19,182 nucleotides of DNA from Deltaproteobacteria bacterium (GTDB lineage Bacteria > Desulfobacterota > Desulfarculia > Adiutricales > Adiutricaceae). The stretch lies in the NCBI GenBank assembly GCA_031257955.1, contig JAIRNQ010000190.1:1-19182 (forward strand), given 5' to 3'. The position numbers and the translations under genes were made by a program. Of the stretch, positions 6,530 through 15,511 are shown piece after piece; positions within the stretch are counted from its first letter, which is position 1, and each line of letters opens with the position of its first letter. A model generated the notes under the pieces. It saw only the letters and a program-made list of their open reading frames with translations, had not been told where the DNA came from and searched no databases.

Positions 6530-8395
6530 TTAGTTACCGGCCTCGTCGTTAGACTGTTTCTTTTCGGCCAGAAGCTTATCCAAATTACCAAAAGCGGCCC
6601 CAAAGGACGGCGCGGAGGCGCCGTTGGTTCCGGTGGATTTGCCGTTGTCGGAGAGGTATTCCTTATAGGTGCCCTCTTCCTCGTCTTTGCCCTTGCGTTT
6701 GACCGACAGGCCAATCTTATGGTCGTTGGTGGAGACGGAAACGACCTTGGCCGTGACCTCGTCGCCGACGCTAAAGGCTTCCGAAAGGGGCTTGGCCTTG
6801 GGCAGGCCGCTCTCGGAGACGTGGATTAGGCCCTCGACCCCCTCGGCCAGCTCAATGAAGACGCCGAAGTCGGTCACGTTGGTCACCTTGCCGCTCACGG
6901 TCTCGCCGACCGGGAACCGGTTAAAGGCCACCACCCAGGGATCCTCCTCAAGCTGCTTGATGCCCAACGAAAAGCGTTCCTGATCCCGGTCTATGGCCAG
7001 GATGACCGCCCGGACTTGGTCGCCCTTCTTGAAGACCTCGGAGGGGTGCTTGAAACGGCGGTTCCAGGAGATATCGGAGATGTGGACCAAGCCGTCGATA
7101 CCCTCGTCGATGCCGATGAAGGCCCCAAAGTCGGTGATGTTCTTGATCTTGCCCTCGATGATGGTGCCGATGGGATAGCGGTCGGCCACGGCGTTCCAGG
7201 GGTTGGGCTCGATCTGCTTCAGTCCCAGCGAGATGCGCTTGGCCGAGAGTTCCATCTTCAGGATGATGGTCTCGACCACGTCACCCACCTTAAGGACGGT
7301 GCCGGGGTTTCTGACCTTGCGGGTCCAGCTCATTTCGGAGACGTGAATCAAGCCCTCCAAACCGGTCTCCAGCTCCACGAAGGCGCCGTAATCGGTAAGG
7401 GAGACGACCCGGCCGGAGACCCTTTGGCCTTCGGAGTATTTCGAGGAAGCGGAGAGCCAGGGATCGTCGGTCATCTGCTTGAGGCCAAGAGAGACGCGTC
7501 CGCGCTCACGGTCGAAGGAGAGGACCTTGACGGTCACCTTGTCGCCGACCTTGAAGAGATCCCCAGGGGTACTCAGGCGGCCCCAGGACATATCGGTCAC
7601 GTGCAGTAAGCCGTCCAGTCCTCCCAGCTCGATAAAGGCGCCGTATTCGGTGAGGTTCTTAACCGAACCTTCTACGACGTTACCCACCTGGAGCGTGGAC
7701 ATGGTCTTGGACTTGATGAGCTCGCGCTCGGCCTCCAAGATGACCCGGCGGCTCAAAACTACGTTGCCCCGGCGTTTATTGTATTTCAAAACCTTAAACT
7801 CGTAGGTCTTGCCAATCAAGTTATCGAGGTTTTTGAGGGGACGGGTGTCGACTTGGGAACCGGGCAGGAAGGCCGGCACGCCAATGTCCACCGAAAGGCC
7901 GCCCTTGACCCGGCTGTTGATGGTACCGGTAATGCTCAAGTCCTCGTTGTGGACCCTGGCGATCTCCTCCCAGACCTTCATCTTGGCGGCCTTATCCTTG
8001 GAGAGGATGATTTCGCCGTCTTCGTCGTCCCAACGGACCAAAAGCGCGTCTACCTGGTCGCCAATGGAAACCGTGAGGTTGTCGGTCCCTTCCTGACGAA
8101 ACTCCGACAAAGGAATGCGTCCTTCGGATTTGGCCCCGACGTCGAGCATAACGTGTTCTTTGGTGATCTGCACGACTACTCCTTTGAGTACCTCGCCTTC
8201 CGAGGGACATCTAAAGCTTTCCTCGTAAAAACGATCCATGGACTCCGTTTCGGAGGCGGAACCATCGTCCAGGGCGGACGGGTTATCGGATAAGGTCTCG
8301 TCGTCGTCGAGCTTGTCCTCAGAGTCGTAGTACTCATCGGTCTCGTCCGAGCGAGGGTAAGGGTTGGTTTGATGGGTAAAGGAACTGTTTTGCAT
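6530..8395 (-). CDS. rpsA: 30S ribosomal protein S1
   Basis: S1 is the large RNA-binding ribosomal protein that helps mRNA unfold and dock on the 30S subunit. From the ATG at 8395-8393 the protein has 621 residues. Six S1 (OB-fold) domains lie at about 67-133, 152-216, 236-306, 323-393, 408-481 and 496-565. The last four carry the typical cores, for example TEYGAFIELGGLDGLLHV, TDYGAFVELETGLEGLIHV and TDFGAFIGIDEGIDGLVHI. A very acidic, low-complexity N-terminus (residues 8-55) precedes domain 1, and a short flexible tail follows domain 6. The chosen start has GGGG five bases upstream; an ATG at 8431 would add 12 residues with a weaker site. It is the first gene of the rpsA-sppA-HU operon. TTAATTAATTAA sits at the rpsA-sppA junction. 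Confidence 0.93.
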   Translation of the reverse strand: MQNSSFTHQTNPYPRSDETDEYYDSEDKLDDDETLSDNPSALDDGSASETESMDRFYEESFRCPSEGEVLKGVVVQITKEHVMLDVGAKSEGRIPLSEFRQEGTDNLTVSIGDQVDALLVRWDDEDGEIILSKDKAAKMKVWEEIARVHNEDLSITGTINSRVKGGLSVDIGVPAFLPGSQVDTRPLKNLDNLIGKTYEFKVLKYNKRRGNVVLSRRVILEAERELIKSKTMSTLQVGNVVEGSVKNLTEYGAFIELGGLDGLLHVTDMSWGRLSTPGDLFKVGDKVTVKVLSFDRERGRVSLGLKQMTDDPWLSASSKYSEGQRVSGRVVSLTDYGAFVELETGLEGLIHVSEMSWTRKVRNPGTVLKVGDVVETIILKMELSAKRISLGLKQIEPNPWNAVADRYPIGTIIEGKIKNITDFGAFIGIDEGIDGLVHISDISWNRRFKHPSEVFKKGDQVRAVILAIDRDQERFSLGIKQLEEDPWVVAFNRFPVGETVSGKVTNVTDFGVFIELAEGVEGLIHVSESGLPKAKPLSEAFSVGDEVTAKVVSVSTNDHKIGLSVKRKGKDEEEGTYKEYLSDNGKSTGTNGASAPSFGAAFGNLDKLLAEKKQSNDEAGN

Positions 8396-8474
8396 GATAT
8401 CCCCGAACTGTAAGATTCCTCTGGGGCACATGGCGCCCAGTTGCGGCTACGATAAGTCAGAGCCTAATTCTTGA

Positions 8475-8505
8475 AGCATACCATAGTTTGAGCGAATTTT
8501 CCCAA
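8475..8505 (-). promoter_or_regulatory. Candidate extended -10 promoter for rpsA
   Basis: On the minus strand, TGGTATGCT gives an extended -10 (TGn plus TATGCT at 8480-8475). A TTGGGA at 8505-8500 lies 19 bp upstream as a poor -35. The transcript would have a leader of about 75 bases before rpsA. The match is modest. Confidence 0.3.
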
Positions 8506-9782
8506 ATATTATTCCGACTCCAATTTAAGATAGCCGTAAAGCATAGATTTTCAAGATAACGTTCCGTAATTACAAGTAGTTTCTCTAAAAAAGAGGCAGG
8601 CAATCCGGACATTGAATCAATGAAAAAAACTCAAGGATTAAAGGGTCGGAATCGTTGGGAAAATTAGATCGCTTGTTCGGCGACCCGCAAAAGGCTCAAA
8701 CCAAAGAAGCTTACCAAATTTTCGATAAATACTATAGATCATCTCCCGTTAACAAGTCAAGCTATCTTTTTCAGTCCAGAATGAAATGAGATCATAAAAC
8801 TCATATCAATAGGAATTGAGAAATTAAATACTTTAATCTAATATTTACAATTATTAAAAGCTTTTATTGCGTCAAAATTTTTCGATAATATGTTTAAAGT
8901 AGTATTTTAGACCATCCAAATAACTTTTTATCCCAAAAAAATACTTAAACTAACCACTTAAATTCTAACCTGACGGAAGCTACAAAAATCGCAAACGAAC
9001 GAACAGTCATATTAGGGCGATTTTTTTAGGGAATCTTGGGGTTTCGCAATTCCCTTAAAGGTCCAAAGTGACCGAAATTAGTCCTAACTTCAGTAAGCTA
9101 TAGAAAAAATTTCAACCGGAGATGATTTTCGCGCCCGTCCCAAAAATTACGCGATGCGCGTTTTAGCGCCCCCTTCTGACCCAGATCGGCAAAGGGGCCA
9201 GGGTTTACGTTCCAGCGGACCCTAGTGTACCAAAAAGTGATCTTTTTGCCGTTCGCGAAAAGGCGTCTTCCGGGACTTGGCCATCCCCTTTCGGGCCTAA
9301 CGGGACAAGGGCCGGCAATTAAATTCCCAGGACTGTGTAAGCCAATCTAATAGCCTCTAGCCAACCAAAAATCTATCTTTTTCTTCAATTTAATATTACA
9401 AGAACTATTTTTATCCCAAACAACTATCAAAAATATCACTCGGTCGCTTTCATTAATCTAACCGACCACAAATTTTCCTGCCCGCCCCCAGTCGGCCAAA
9501 AATGGCCCGCCTGGCGGGGCCGGCCTCGTCCGGTCCGCCCTTTCCGTCCGGCCCGTCCTAAAACCGACCGATTTTGGCCCGATCCCGTCCGGCCAAGCCC
9601 AGACATTTTGGGCCATGAGACTTGGGGTGCGAGCCTTGTTTTTACACCAAGTTAGGAAAAAAAACAACCATAGATATGGGGAAAAAGGGCCCTAATACAA
9701 ATACTCGAATTATATTCGGTACTTGGTCACAGAGAAAAAAAACAACCTCCTTGGTTTTTCGCGTCTTTAGAGGGCACAAAAG
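8506..9782. other. Long gene-poor stretch upstream of rpsA
   Basis: About 1.3 kb lacks a convincing gene. 8460-9120 is strikingly AT-rich against GC-rich surroundings. 9120-9330 is a GC-rich island with short inverted repeats such as AAAAGTGATCTTTT near 9235-9249. 9330-9460 is AT-rich again, and 9470-9620 is rich in GTCCGGCC-type words. TTTTTATCCCAAA occurs near 8925 and 9409. An arm pair AAAAATCGC / GCGATTTTT near 8984-9027 could form a loose hairpin. I find no tmRNA, RNase P, SRP RNA or tRNA signature. A 44-codon frame at 8655 is listed separately. Confidence 0.5.
8655..8789 (+). CDS. Possible small basic protein, unrecognised
   Basis: A TTG start with AAAGGG nine bases upstream opens a 44-residue frame, beginning MGKLDRLFGDPQKAQTKEAY and ending in TGA at 8787-8789. 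It is rich in Lys, Tyr and Gln, with no membrane segment. The composition looks protein-like in an otherwise AT-rich gap. The open frame extends upstream to a stop at 8613 without a better start, so it could also be a remnant of a larger gene. I do not recognise it, and chance is a fair alternative. Confidence 0.2.
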   Translation: MGKLDRLFGDPQKAQTKEAYQIFDKYYRSSPVNKSSYLFQSRMK

Positions 9783-9918
9783 GGCCGTGGCCGAGGCCAC
9801 GGCCGCCCCAAAACCATCGGGGCCCTTAAACCCCTGGGGGGCCCCGGGAAGCCGCGAGACGGCCCTGGCCAAGGCCACGGCCGCCCCAAAACCATCGGGG
9901 CCCTTAAACCCCTGGGGG
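9783..9918. repeat. 58-bp direct repeat, two copies, 78 bp apart
   Basis: 9783-9840 and 9861-9918 match over 58 bp with two differences (9787/9865 and 9793/9871); the last 47 bp are identical. Copy one starts with a near-perfect cruciform, GGCCGTGGCC, GA, GGCCACGGCC. Each copy also carries GGGGCCC with a downstream GGGCCC around an AT-rich TTAAA. The pair lies 70-200 bp downstream of the rpoD stop on the minus strand, so it may form the transcript end of dnaG-rpoD. Confidence 0.85.
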
Positions 9919-9989
9919 CCCTGGCCGACAAAGGCCCAGGGCAGGGCGACCGGATGGCCGGGTAAGCTCGTATACTGGATTGTTTCGTT

Positions 9990-11741
9990 TCAGTTGTCCA
10001 AAAAAGGCTTGAGCTTGGAGCTTCGGCTGGGATGGCGCAGTTTTTTTAAGGCCTTGGACTCGATCTGGCGGATTCGCTCTCGGGTGAGGTTAAACTCTTG
10101 GCCCACTTCCTCGAGGGTATGGTCGGTGGATTCGCCTATGCCATAACGCATGCGGACGACCTTCTCCTCGCGCTTGGTGAGGGTGGACAAGACCCGGCCG
10201 GCCTGTTCGATGAGGCAACCGGTAATGACTTTCTCGGTCGGGGTCTGGCCGACGTTGTCTTCGATGAAATCGCCCAGGAAGCTGTCGCCGTCCTCGCCTA
10301 TGGGAGTTTCCAGGCTGATGGGCTCCTTGGCGATTTTAAGGACCTTGCGGACCTTCTCCAGGGGCATCTCCATCTTTTCGGCGATTTCCTCGGGAGTGGC
10401 TTCCCGGCCCAGTTCCTGAATCAGGTAGCGGGAGACGCGGATGAGTTTGTTGATGGTCTCGATCATGTGGACGGGAATGCGTATGGTCCGGGCCTGATCG
10501 GCTATGGCCCTGGTAATGGCCTGACGGATCCACCAGGTGGCGTAGGTGGAAAACTTATAGCCGCGCCGGTACTCAAACTTGTCCACGGCCTTCATGAGGC
10601 CGATGTTGCCTTCCTGTATGAGATCCAAAAACTGGAGGCCCCGGTTGGTGAATTTTTTGGCGATGGAGACGACCAAGCGCAAATTGGCCTCGACCAAATT
10701 ATTTTTCGCTTCCGATATACCCTCTTCGGCGGCGGCGATTTTGGCCAGATAGACCGGCACTTCCTCGGCCCGGAGGTGGGATTCGTTTTCCAGGGCCTCC
10801 CGCTCCTGGACCAAGGCTTGGATCTCCATGCCCGTGGACTGGACGATCTCCTTGGGCATCCCCAAGGCGGTGGCCATCTTGCCCGCCCAGTTGGCCTCTT
10901 TCTGAACCTTTTTTCGAAAAGCTTCCATATTGGCGGCCGTCCGCAGATTCAGAAGGGGCCGCCGGCAGTCGATTTCCGCCTTAATCATGGCGTGGCGGTT
11001 TTCCAATTCCTTAAGGCGCCCGACCATGGCGTCGAATTGGCGCTTGTCGAGCTTAAGGTTTATGAGGCGGGCGGCTATGTCGTGGGAGTATTTGTTCCCG
11101 TGGGAGACTATCTTGGCCCGCCGGACGGGTGCGGCCCCGGCGAGCTCTTCCTCGGTCTTGCGGGTATAGCGAAGGAGCTTTTGGCCCTCGGCGATTAGTT
11201 CGCCCATTTCGTCCAAAAAAACGTCCAGGCCCTTGGTCCCGGTTGGGCCGCCGCCCTCTTCGCCGTCTTTGATTATTTCCTTAAGGCGTATTTCCCCGCT
11301 TTTGAGTTTTTCGCTCACCCCTTGGGCCCAGGGCAGCCAGGCGAAGGATTTTACCAGCGCCGTCATCGCGGCGGTTTCCCCGTCCTCTATGCGTTTGGCG
11401 ATCTCCACCTCGGCTTCCCTGGAGAGGAGGCTAACCTGGCCCATGTCCCGAAGGTACAGTTTTACCGGGTCGGCGAACCTGGGGCGATCGTCGGCCGCGT
11501 CGGGGAGAATTTCCGGCTCGGGAAAGTCGATGGTCGGACCCTCGAACTTCTTGTCCGGCTGGCCGACTTCCAGGTCTTCGACTAAATGCTGGCTCATTTC
11601 GTCAAAAACGGCGATGACCGCCTGAATGTTCCCGGTTCCCACCAAATCGGGATCCATGGTCTCGCCGAGCCCGGGAAATCCCAGAGCCTTGGTGAGCCGG
11701 CTGCCCGCTTTTTTTCCTTTGGAGCGGCTTTCCCTGGTCAA
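9990..11741 (-). CDS. rpoD: Primary RNA polymerase sigma factor (sigma-70)
   Basis: The housekeeping sigma factor directs RNA polymerase to -10/-35 promoters. From the TTG at 11741-11739 it has 583 residues. Region 1.2 lies at about 89-122 (PVKLYLRDMGQVSLLSREAE), a non-essential insert at about 125-345, region 2 at 348-426 (LQFLDLIQEGNIGLMKAVDK, FSTYATWWIRQAITRAI), region 3 at 428-500, and region 4 at 515-580 with the helix-turn-helix LEEVGQEFNLTRERIRQIE. The start is decided by a perfect AAGGAGG (11753-11747) five bases before the TTG; a TTG at 11765 lies upstream of that site and is unlikely. A recognisable region 1.1 is not evident in the short basic N-terminus. dnaG lies 106 bp upstream on the same strand, the usual bacterial order. 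Confidence 0.95.
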   Translation of the reverse strand: MTRESRSKGKKAGSRLTKALGFPGLGETMDPDLVGTGNIQAVIAVFDEMSQHLVEDLEVGQPDKKFEGPTIDFPEPEILPDAADDRPRFADPVKLYLRDMGQVSLLSREAEVEIAKRIEDGETAAMTALVKSFAWLPWAQGVSEKLKSGEIRLKEIIKDGEEGGGPTGTKGLDVFLDEMGELIAEGQKLLRYTRKTEEELAGAAPVRRAKIVSHGNKYSHDIAARLINLKLDKRQFDAMVGRLKELENRHAMIKAEIDCRRPLLNLRTAANMEAFRKKVQKEANWAGKMATALGMPKEIVQSTGMEIQALVQEREALENESHLRAEEVPVYLAKIAAAEEGISEAKNNLVEANLRLVVSIAKKFTNRGLQFLDLIQEGNIGLMKAVDKFEYRRGYKFSTYATWWIRQAITRAIADQARTIRIPVHMIETINKLIRVSRYLIQELGREATPEEIAEKMEMPLEKVRKVLKIAKEPISLETPIGEDGDSFLGDFIEDNVGQTPTEKVITGCLIEQAGRVLSTLTKREEKVVRMRYGIGESTDHTLEEVGQEFNLTRERIRQIESKALKKLRHPSRSSKLKPFLDN

Positions 11742-11746
11742 CTTAG

Positions 11747-11753
11747 CCTCCTT
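11747..11753 (-). promoter_or_regulatory. Ribosome binding site fixing the rpoD TTG start
   Basis: AAGGAGG on the minus strand lies five bases before a TTG codon. It is among the strongest Shine-Dalgarno sequences in the window and begins seven bases after a strong hairpin. Confidence 0.85.
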
Positions 11754-11759
11754 GGGCCA

Positions 11760-11808
11760 GCCCAAAGGCCAGGCGGCCTTTGGGCTTCCCGACCGGCTCT
11801 GGCCGGTC
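11760..11808. repeat. Twin hairpins in the dnaG-rpoD gap
   Basis: GCCCAAAGGCC (11760-11770) and GGCCTTTGGGC (11775-11785) pair perfectly over 11 bp with a 4-base loop. GACCGG (11791-11796) and CCGGTC (11803-11808) form a second stem. Neither is followed by a U-tract, so read-through into rpoD is expected. The E. coli rpsU-dnaG-rpoD mRNA is processed between dnaG and rpoD; these stems could mark an equivalent processing or stability site. Confidence 0.6.
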
Positions 11809-11847
11809 CTCGCGGCTTGGTAACTTTCGCCCGGCTATAGGCCCGTC

Positions 11848-13622
11848 TCACCTCGGACCGACCGGGATAGCCGGATCGATTTGACCCCTTTTGGCGGCCA
11901 GGAGCTTCTCCACGGTCTCTTCGTCGCCCATGGCCTCGGCCAGTTTTATGGCCTTGGTGAATTCTTCGTCCTTCTTTTTTTTGCCCCGATCGCGGAGCTT
12001 GACGATCATGGCCTTGGCCTTGGCCATGGTTTGGTCGGCCGGATAAGTCCGGTTGCTCAAGGCCGCCCGGCTGACCAGGGCGGACATCTGGTGGTCGTCG
12101 CCGTCCAGCCCCAGGCCCTGCGGCCGGACGTCGGGATTGTCCGGGTTGTCTTTGAGGGCCTTGGCCACGCCCTTTAGGACGATCTTGGTCCGATCCTCCG
12201 GCCAGACGGAGATCAGCCAGTCGTCGACCAAACTCAGGCACTCCCGATGGACCATCATGAAGACCAAAAGCTCCCCGGCCGCCCGGTCGTAATCGTCGGC
12301 CGGTTTGGGTTTGTTGGCCGCCGCCGGCGGCCTTTTAAACTTTTCGGCTTCCCTAAGGGTTAAGAGTTCCGGCGAAAGGCCCAAACGGTCGGCCAATTTG
12401 TTCCTCAAAAACTGGCCTTTGACCGCGTCGGGCACCTGCCTGAGGACCTCTTTCATTTCCGAGACGATGCGGCCCTGGCCGGTCATGGTTTTGGCGTTGG
12501 TGTCCAGAAGGCGGGCGATAAAGTAGTCGGCCAGATCCGGGGCCTTGTCGGCCAGATCGTAAAAGGCTTGGCTGCCATACTCCCGGACGAAGGAGTCGGG
12601 GTCGTGCCCGGCCGGAAGGCTAATGACCCGGCCGTCAAGATCGGCGTTGTACAGAAGGGGCAAAGCCCTTTTGGAGGCCTCGATACCGGCCTGGTCGGCG
12701 TCAAAGACCAGCTGGACTTCCTTGGCCGTGCCCTTGAGGCTGTTTACCTGGGTCTGGGTCAGGGCCGTGCCCATGGCCGCCACCGCCGCCTTAACCCCCC
12801 CGGCGTGGAGGGTTATGGCGTCCAGGTAGCCCTCGACGACGAAAGCCACGCCCCCGGACTTGATGTGCGGCCGGGCCAAGTGAAAGCCGTAGAGTTGGCG
12901 GCCTTTTTCATAAATGGGCGTGGTGGGCGAGTTGACATACTTGGCCCCCTCGTCCCCCGGGACGTAAGTCCTGGCGGCAAAGCCCAGGACCCGGGGAAAG
13001 GAGTCGTGTATGGGGAAGGTAATCCGGTTTCTGAAGTTGTCGTAATACTTGTCGCCGGTCTTGGCCCTCCTGATGAGGCCCGCCTCCAGGAGGAGGGGCT
13101 TTCCGAACCGCTTGGCTTCCATATACCGGGCCAGCCGGTCCCATTCGGGCAAGGCCAGGCCCAGGCCGAAGGAATTGATGGAGTCTTTGCTCACCCCCCG
13201 GTCCAAAAGATAGGCGTAAGCGGCCTGGCCTTCCTTGGTTCTGAGGTTGGCGACGTAAAACTCCTGGGCCGTTTTCATGACCTCATAGAGGGCGGGTTTT
13301 TTGGTCCCGGTATCGGCTTGGCCGTGGACCGGGGTCGGGAGGGTAAGTTGGCCCTCTCGGCCAGATCCTTTAACGCTTCCAAGAACGATTGGCCTGTCAT
13401 TTCCATCATGAAGGTGATGGGGCCGCCACCGGCGCCGCAACCGAAGCAATGGTAAAGGTTTTTGGTGGAATCTACTTTAAACGAAGGGGTCTTTTCCGCA
13501 TGGAACGGGCAGAGGCCCCACCAGGAACTGCCGACCGGCTTAAGATCGACGAAACCGCGGACCAAGTCCACGAAATCGACTTGACGACAGACATCGTCTA
13601 TGACATGCGTTGGGTATTTCAA
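11848..13622 (-). CDS. dnaG: DNA primase DnaG, interrupted by a one-base frameshift
   Basis: DnaG makes the RNA primers for replication. The N-terminal part starts at a TTG (13622-13620) with a GGTG five bases upstream. It carries the CHC2 zinc finger Cys38, His41, Cys59 and Cys62 (CPFH and CFGC). That frame stops at 13275, while the rest lies in another frame. Adding one base near 13344-13349 joins LAERANL to TLPTPVHGQ and yields a 591-residue protein of normal length. In the repaired numbering the TOPRIM glutamate is Glu264 (VVEGYLDAIT) and the metal-binding aspartates are Asp308 and Asp310 (FDADQAG), very close to E. coli numbering. A helical C-terminal domain follows (about 450-591) for helicase binding. 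Since dnaG is essential, a sequencing or assembly error is most likely; real decay or recoding is less so. It precedes rpoD on the same strand. Confidence 0.9.
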
Positions 13623-13737
13623 CGATACACCTATCCATATTGAACGTTGTTAACGATAAATGGCTTGGTTGACAAGGGCCCAACCAATACGGGTCGAAGT
13701 TACCCAGGGCGCTAAAAAATGAAACGATATACCATAC

Positions 13738-13790
13738 GGCCGACGGCCAGCTTCCGTCGGCCCGCTCTCGCCGGCCGGCTACCGCCGGCC
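13738..13790. repeat. Twin perfect inverted repeats upstream of dnaG
   Basis: GGCCGACGG (13738-13746) pairs with CCGTCGGCC (13754-13762). GGCCGGC (13773-13779) pairs with GCCGGCC (13784-13790). Loops are 7 and 4 bases. No U-tract is present. Confidence 0.6.
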
Positions 13791-14110
13791 CGCGGCTTAT
13801 GGCCGGGCCACCGACGGCCAAGCCAAAAGTCGGCGTAACCATTTTGGGACCGGATTCCCTTCCCCCGGTTATCCCCAAATTGGCCTCGGCAATGTCAATA
13901 TTATAATGAAGGCCCATCCGGTTTCAACCCCGCCGCCTTTGGTCCCCGACTGAGCCGGTCGCGGCGATTGGGTCCCTTCCGAAACCGGAAAGGGCTAGCT
14001 ATGGGTACAATAATCATCATCTGAGAAAAGTCAAGGGCAAAATAAAAAAATTTTTCTCACTGGCCCATAACGTCCCAGCCCAAGCCCCTCCCCCCTCGCC
14101 GCCCGACCCG

Positions 14111-14154
14111 CCCGGGCGCCGCCCGGGAGGGCCGGGACCCGCCACTCGGGTCCC
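14111..14154. repeat. Twin perfect inverted repeats upstream of the OmpA-type gene
   Basis: CCCGGGC (14111-14117) pairs with GCCCGGG (14121-14127) across a 3-base loop. GGGACCCG (14134-14141) pairs with CGGGTCCC (14147-14154) across a 5-base loop. They are only six bases apart and would stack as two stable stems. Confidence 0.65.
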
Positions 14155-14356
14155 CCAGGCCTCTTCCAGGCCCTTCCCTTGGGTCGGTTGGGGGCCGGGG
14201 GCACAATTTCTTATCCCTTCCAGTCATCCTGCCGATAAGTGAGTAAGAAGTCCCTGGCCCGGATCTTGTCCGGAATTCGGGGAAAGCCTGGCGGTGGCGT
14301 CCCGCTTGGCTTTGGGCTAGCCACGGGGGTAACTGGGCGCCTATCGACGGATCCCT

Positions 14357-15379
14357 ATGCGTTTGAAACCAACCATAATCGTCAGCCTAGCTTTTGCTCT
14401 GGTCCTGGGTCTTGTAAGCCTTATGCGACCAATGGGTGCCCCTTGGCCGTCTTTGGGCGGAACGGGACGGCTCCTGGCCATGACCAACCACCACGATTAC
14501 TTCCCTTATGGCTGGGAAAAGCCGGCCCTTTACGGGGCCTTGCGGACCTCTGACGAGATGATCGACTTCGACATTACCGTCGAGGGCGAGGAGACCAGGC
14601 GGGAGGAGTTTGTCCTGCGGGACGGCGAGGGCCGGGCCCTGCGTCTAAGCCACAACGGCCGGGTCTTTTGTTACGTGGCCGACCACGATCTTGACGATCC
14701 CTGGGACTACCAGGTGGTTGACTATGACGGGAGCGGGGCCTTCGAGAGCAAGGAGCCGCCCTTTTCCGATTTCCCGTTGCCCCGCTGGACCTTCATCAAT
14801 TATCCCTTCCAGTACGTTAACCGCCGGCGACTGACCGATCTGACCGGGGTGGACGACCCCTCGCTAAATCAGATGATTGACGCCCTGAGCCCCAGCCGGC
14901 GAGCCCGCCGCCCGGCCTATACGCCCGAGCAGAGGGCGGCCCTGACCATCGCCCGCGGCGGCACCCCGCCCCCGGAAGAGTACCTAAACGAGCCCCAGGC
15001 CGACGATCAGCCCCGGCTGGCCCTAAACATCCTCTTCGAGTTCGACAAGGACGTTTTAACCCCCGAGGCCCGGGACGTCCTTAACACCCTGGGCCGGGCC
15101 ATGACCTCCCCCGATCTCTCCGGCAGCACCTTTAGGCTGGAAGGCCACACCGACGCCAAGGGCACTTACGAATACAACCTCGATCTCTCGCGCCGCCGGG
15201 CCGTCTCGGTCCAACGCTACCTAATCGAACGCTTTAACATTAGCTCAACCCAACTGCCCATCGACGGGCTGGGGGAATCCCAACCCCTGCCCAACATCGA
15301 TCCCGAGGACGGCCGCAACCGCCGGGTGGAGATAGTAAACCTCTCCAGCTCCACTTACGTCACTTCCCAAAACCGATAA
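14357..15379 (+). CDS. OmpA-family peptidoglycan-binding envelope protein
   Basis: The predicted protein has 340 residues. An N-terminal hydrophobic segment (residues 5-23, TIIVSLAFALVLGLVSLM) is a signal peptide or membrane anchor. Residues 30-215 form a soluble region I do not recognise, ending in a Pro/Arg-rich linker. The OmpA C-terminal domain lies at about 222-329: LNILFEFDKDVLTPEARDVL, GHTDAKGTYEYNLDLSRRRA and GRNRRVEI. It has the aspartate and arginine expected to grip diaminopimelate in peptidoglycan (Asp266 and an arginine in the SRRRA stretch). It is likely a periplasmic protein tethering envelope to cell wall, without a visible beta-barrel. The ATG has only a weak GGAT site. No neighbour shares its strand, so it is probably a single-gene unit. 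Confidence 0.8.
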   Translation: MRLKPTIIVSLAFALVLGLVSLMRPMGAPWPSLGGTGRLLAMTNHHDYFPYGWEKPALYGALRTSDEMIDFDITVEGEETRREEFVLRDGEGRALRLSHNGRVFCYVADHDLDDPWDYQVVDYDGSGAFESKEPPFSDFPLPRWTFINYPFQYVNRRRLTDLTGVDDPSLNQMIDALSPSRRARRPAYTPEQRAALTIARGGTPPPEEYLNEPQADDQPRLALNILFEFDKDVLTPEARDVLNTLGRAMTSPDLSGSTFRLEGHTDAKGTYEYNLDLSRRRAVSVQRYLIERFNISSTQLPIDGLGESQPLPNIDPEDGRNRRVEIVNLSSSTYVTSQNR

Positions 15380-15511
15380 CCCCCAGGCCGTCCGCCGACG
15401 GGCCGGCGGCCATTGCCCCGCATAAAGGTTACGCTGGCTTGGCGGCTTTGGCGTCTGAGGTTGGCAATCCTTGTACGGCGCCCCGGTCGGGTCAAAAACG
15501 CGTCGAGCGCT

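Larger units (their letters stand above)
13623..14356. other. Non-coding gap between dnaG and the OmpA-type gene
   Basis: This is the divergent region between dnaG (minus) and an OmpA-like gene (plus). Open frames across it lack family features. A weak minus-strand promoter-like TTGTCA lies upstream of dnaG. Two pairs of strong hairpins are listed separately (13738-13790 and 14111-14154). Between them is an AT-rich patch near 14030-14060. Confidence 0.5.

Noticed and set aside
9458..10146. Frames on both strands downstream of rpoD
   Set aside because: They run through direct repeats and into the rpoD gene on the opposite strand; composition is Gly/Pro/Arg-biased with no recognisable domain.
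2675..12500. Abundance of GGCC words across the window as a special signal
   Set aside because: Most follow from heavy use of GCC, GGC and CTG-type codons in GC-rich DNA; without counts against a composition model it is not evidence of a system.
13540..13917. Minus-strand frame of 125 codons overlapping the start of dnaG
   Set aside because: It overlaps the zinc-finger part of dnaG in another frame and spans GC hairpins; no family features.
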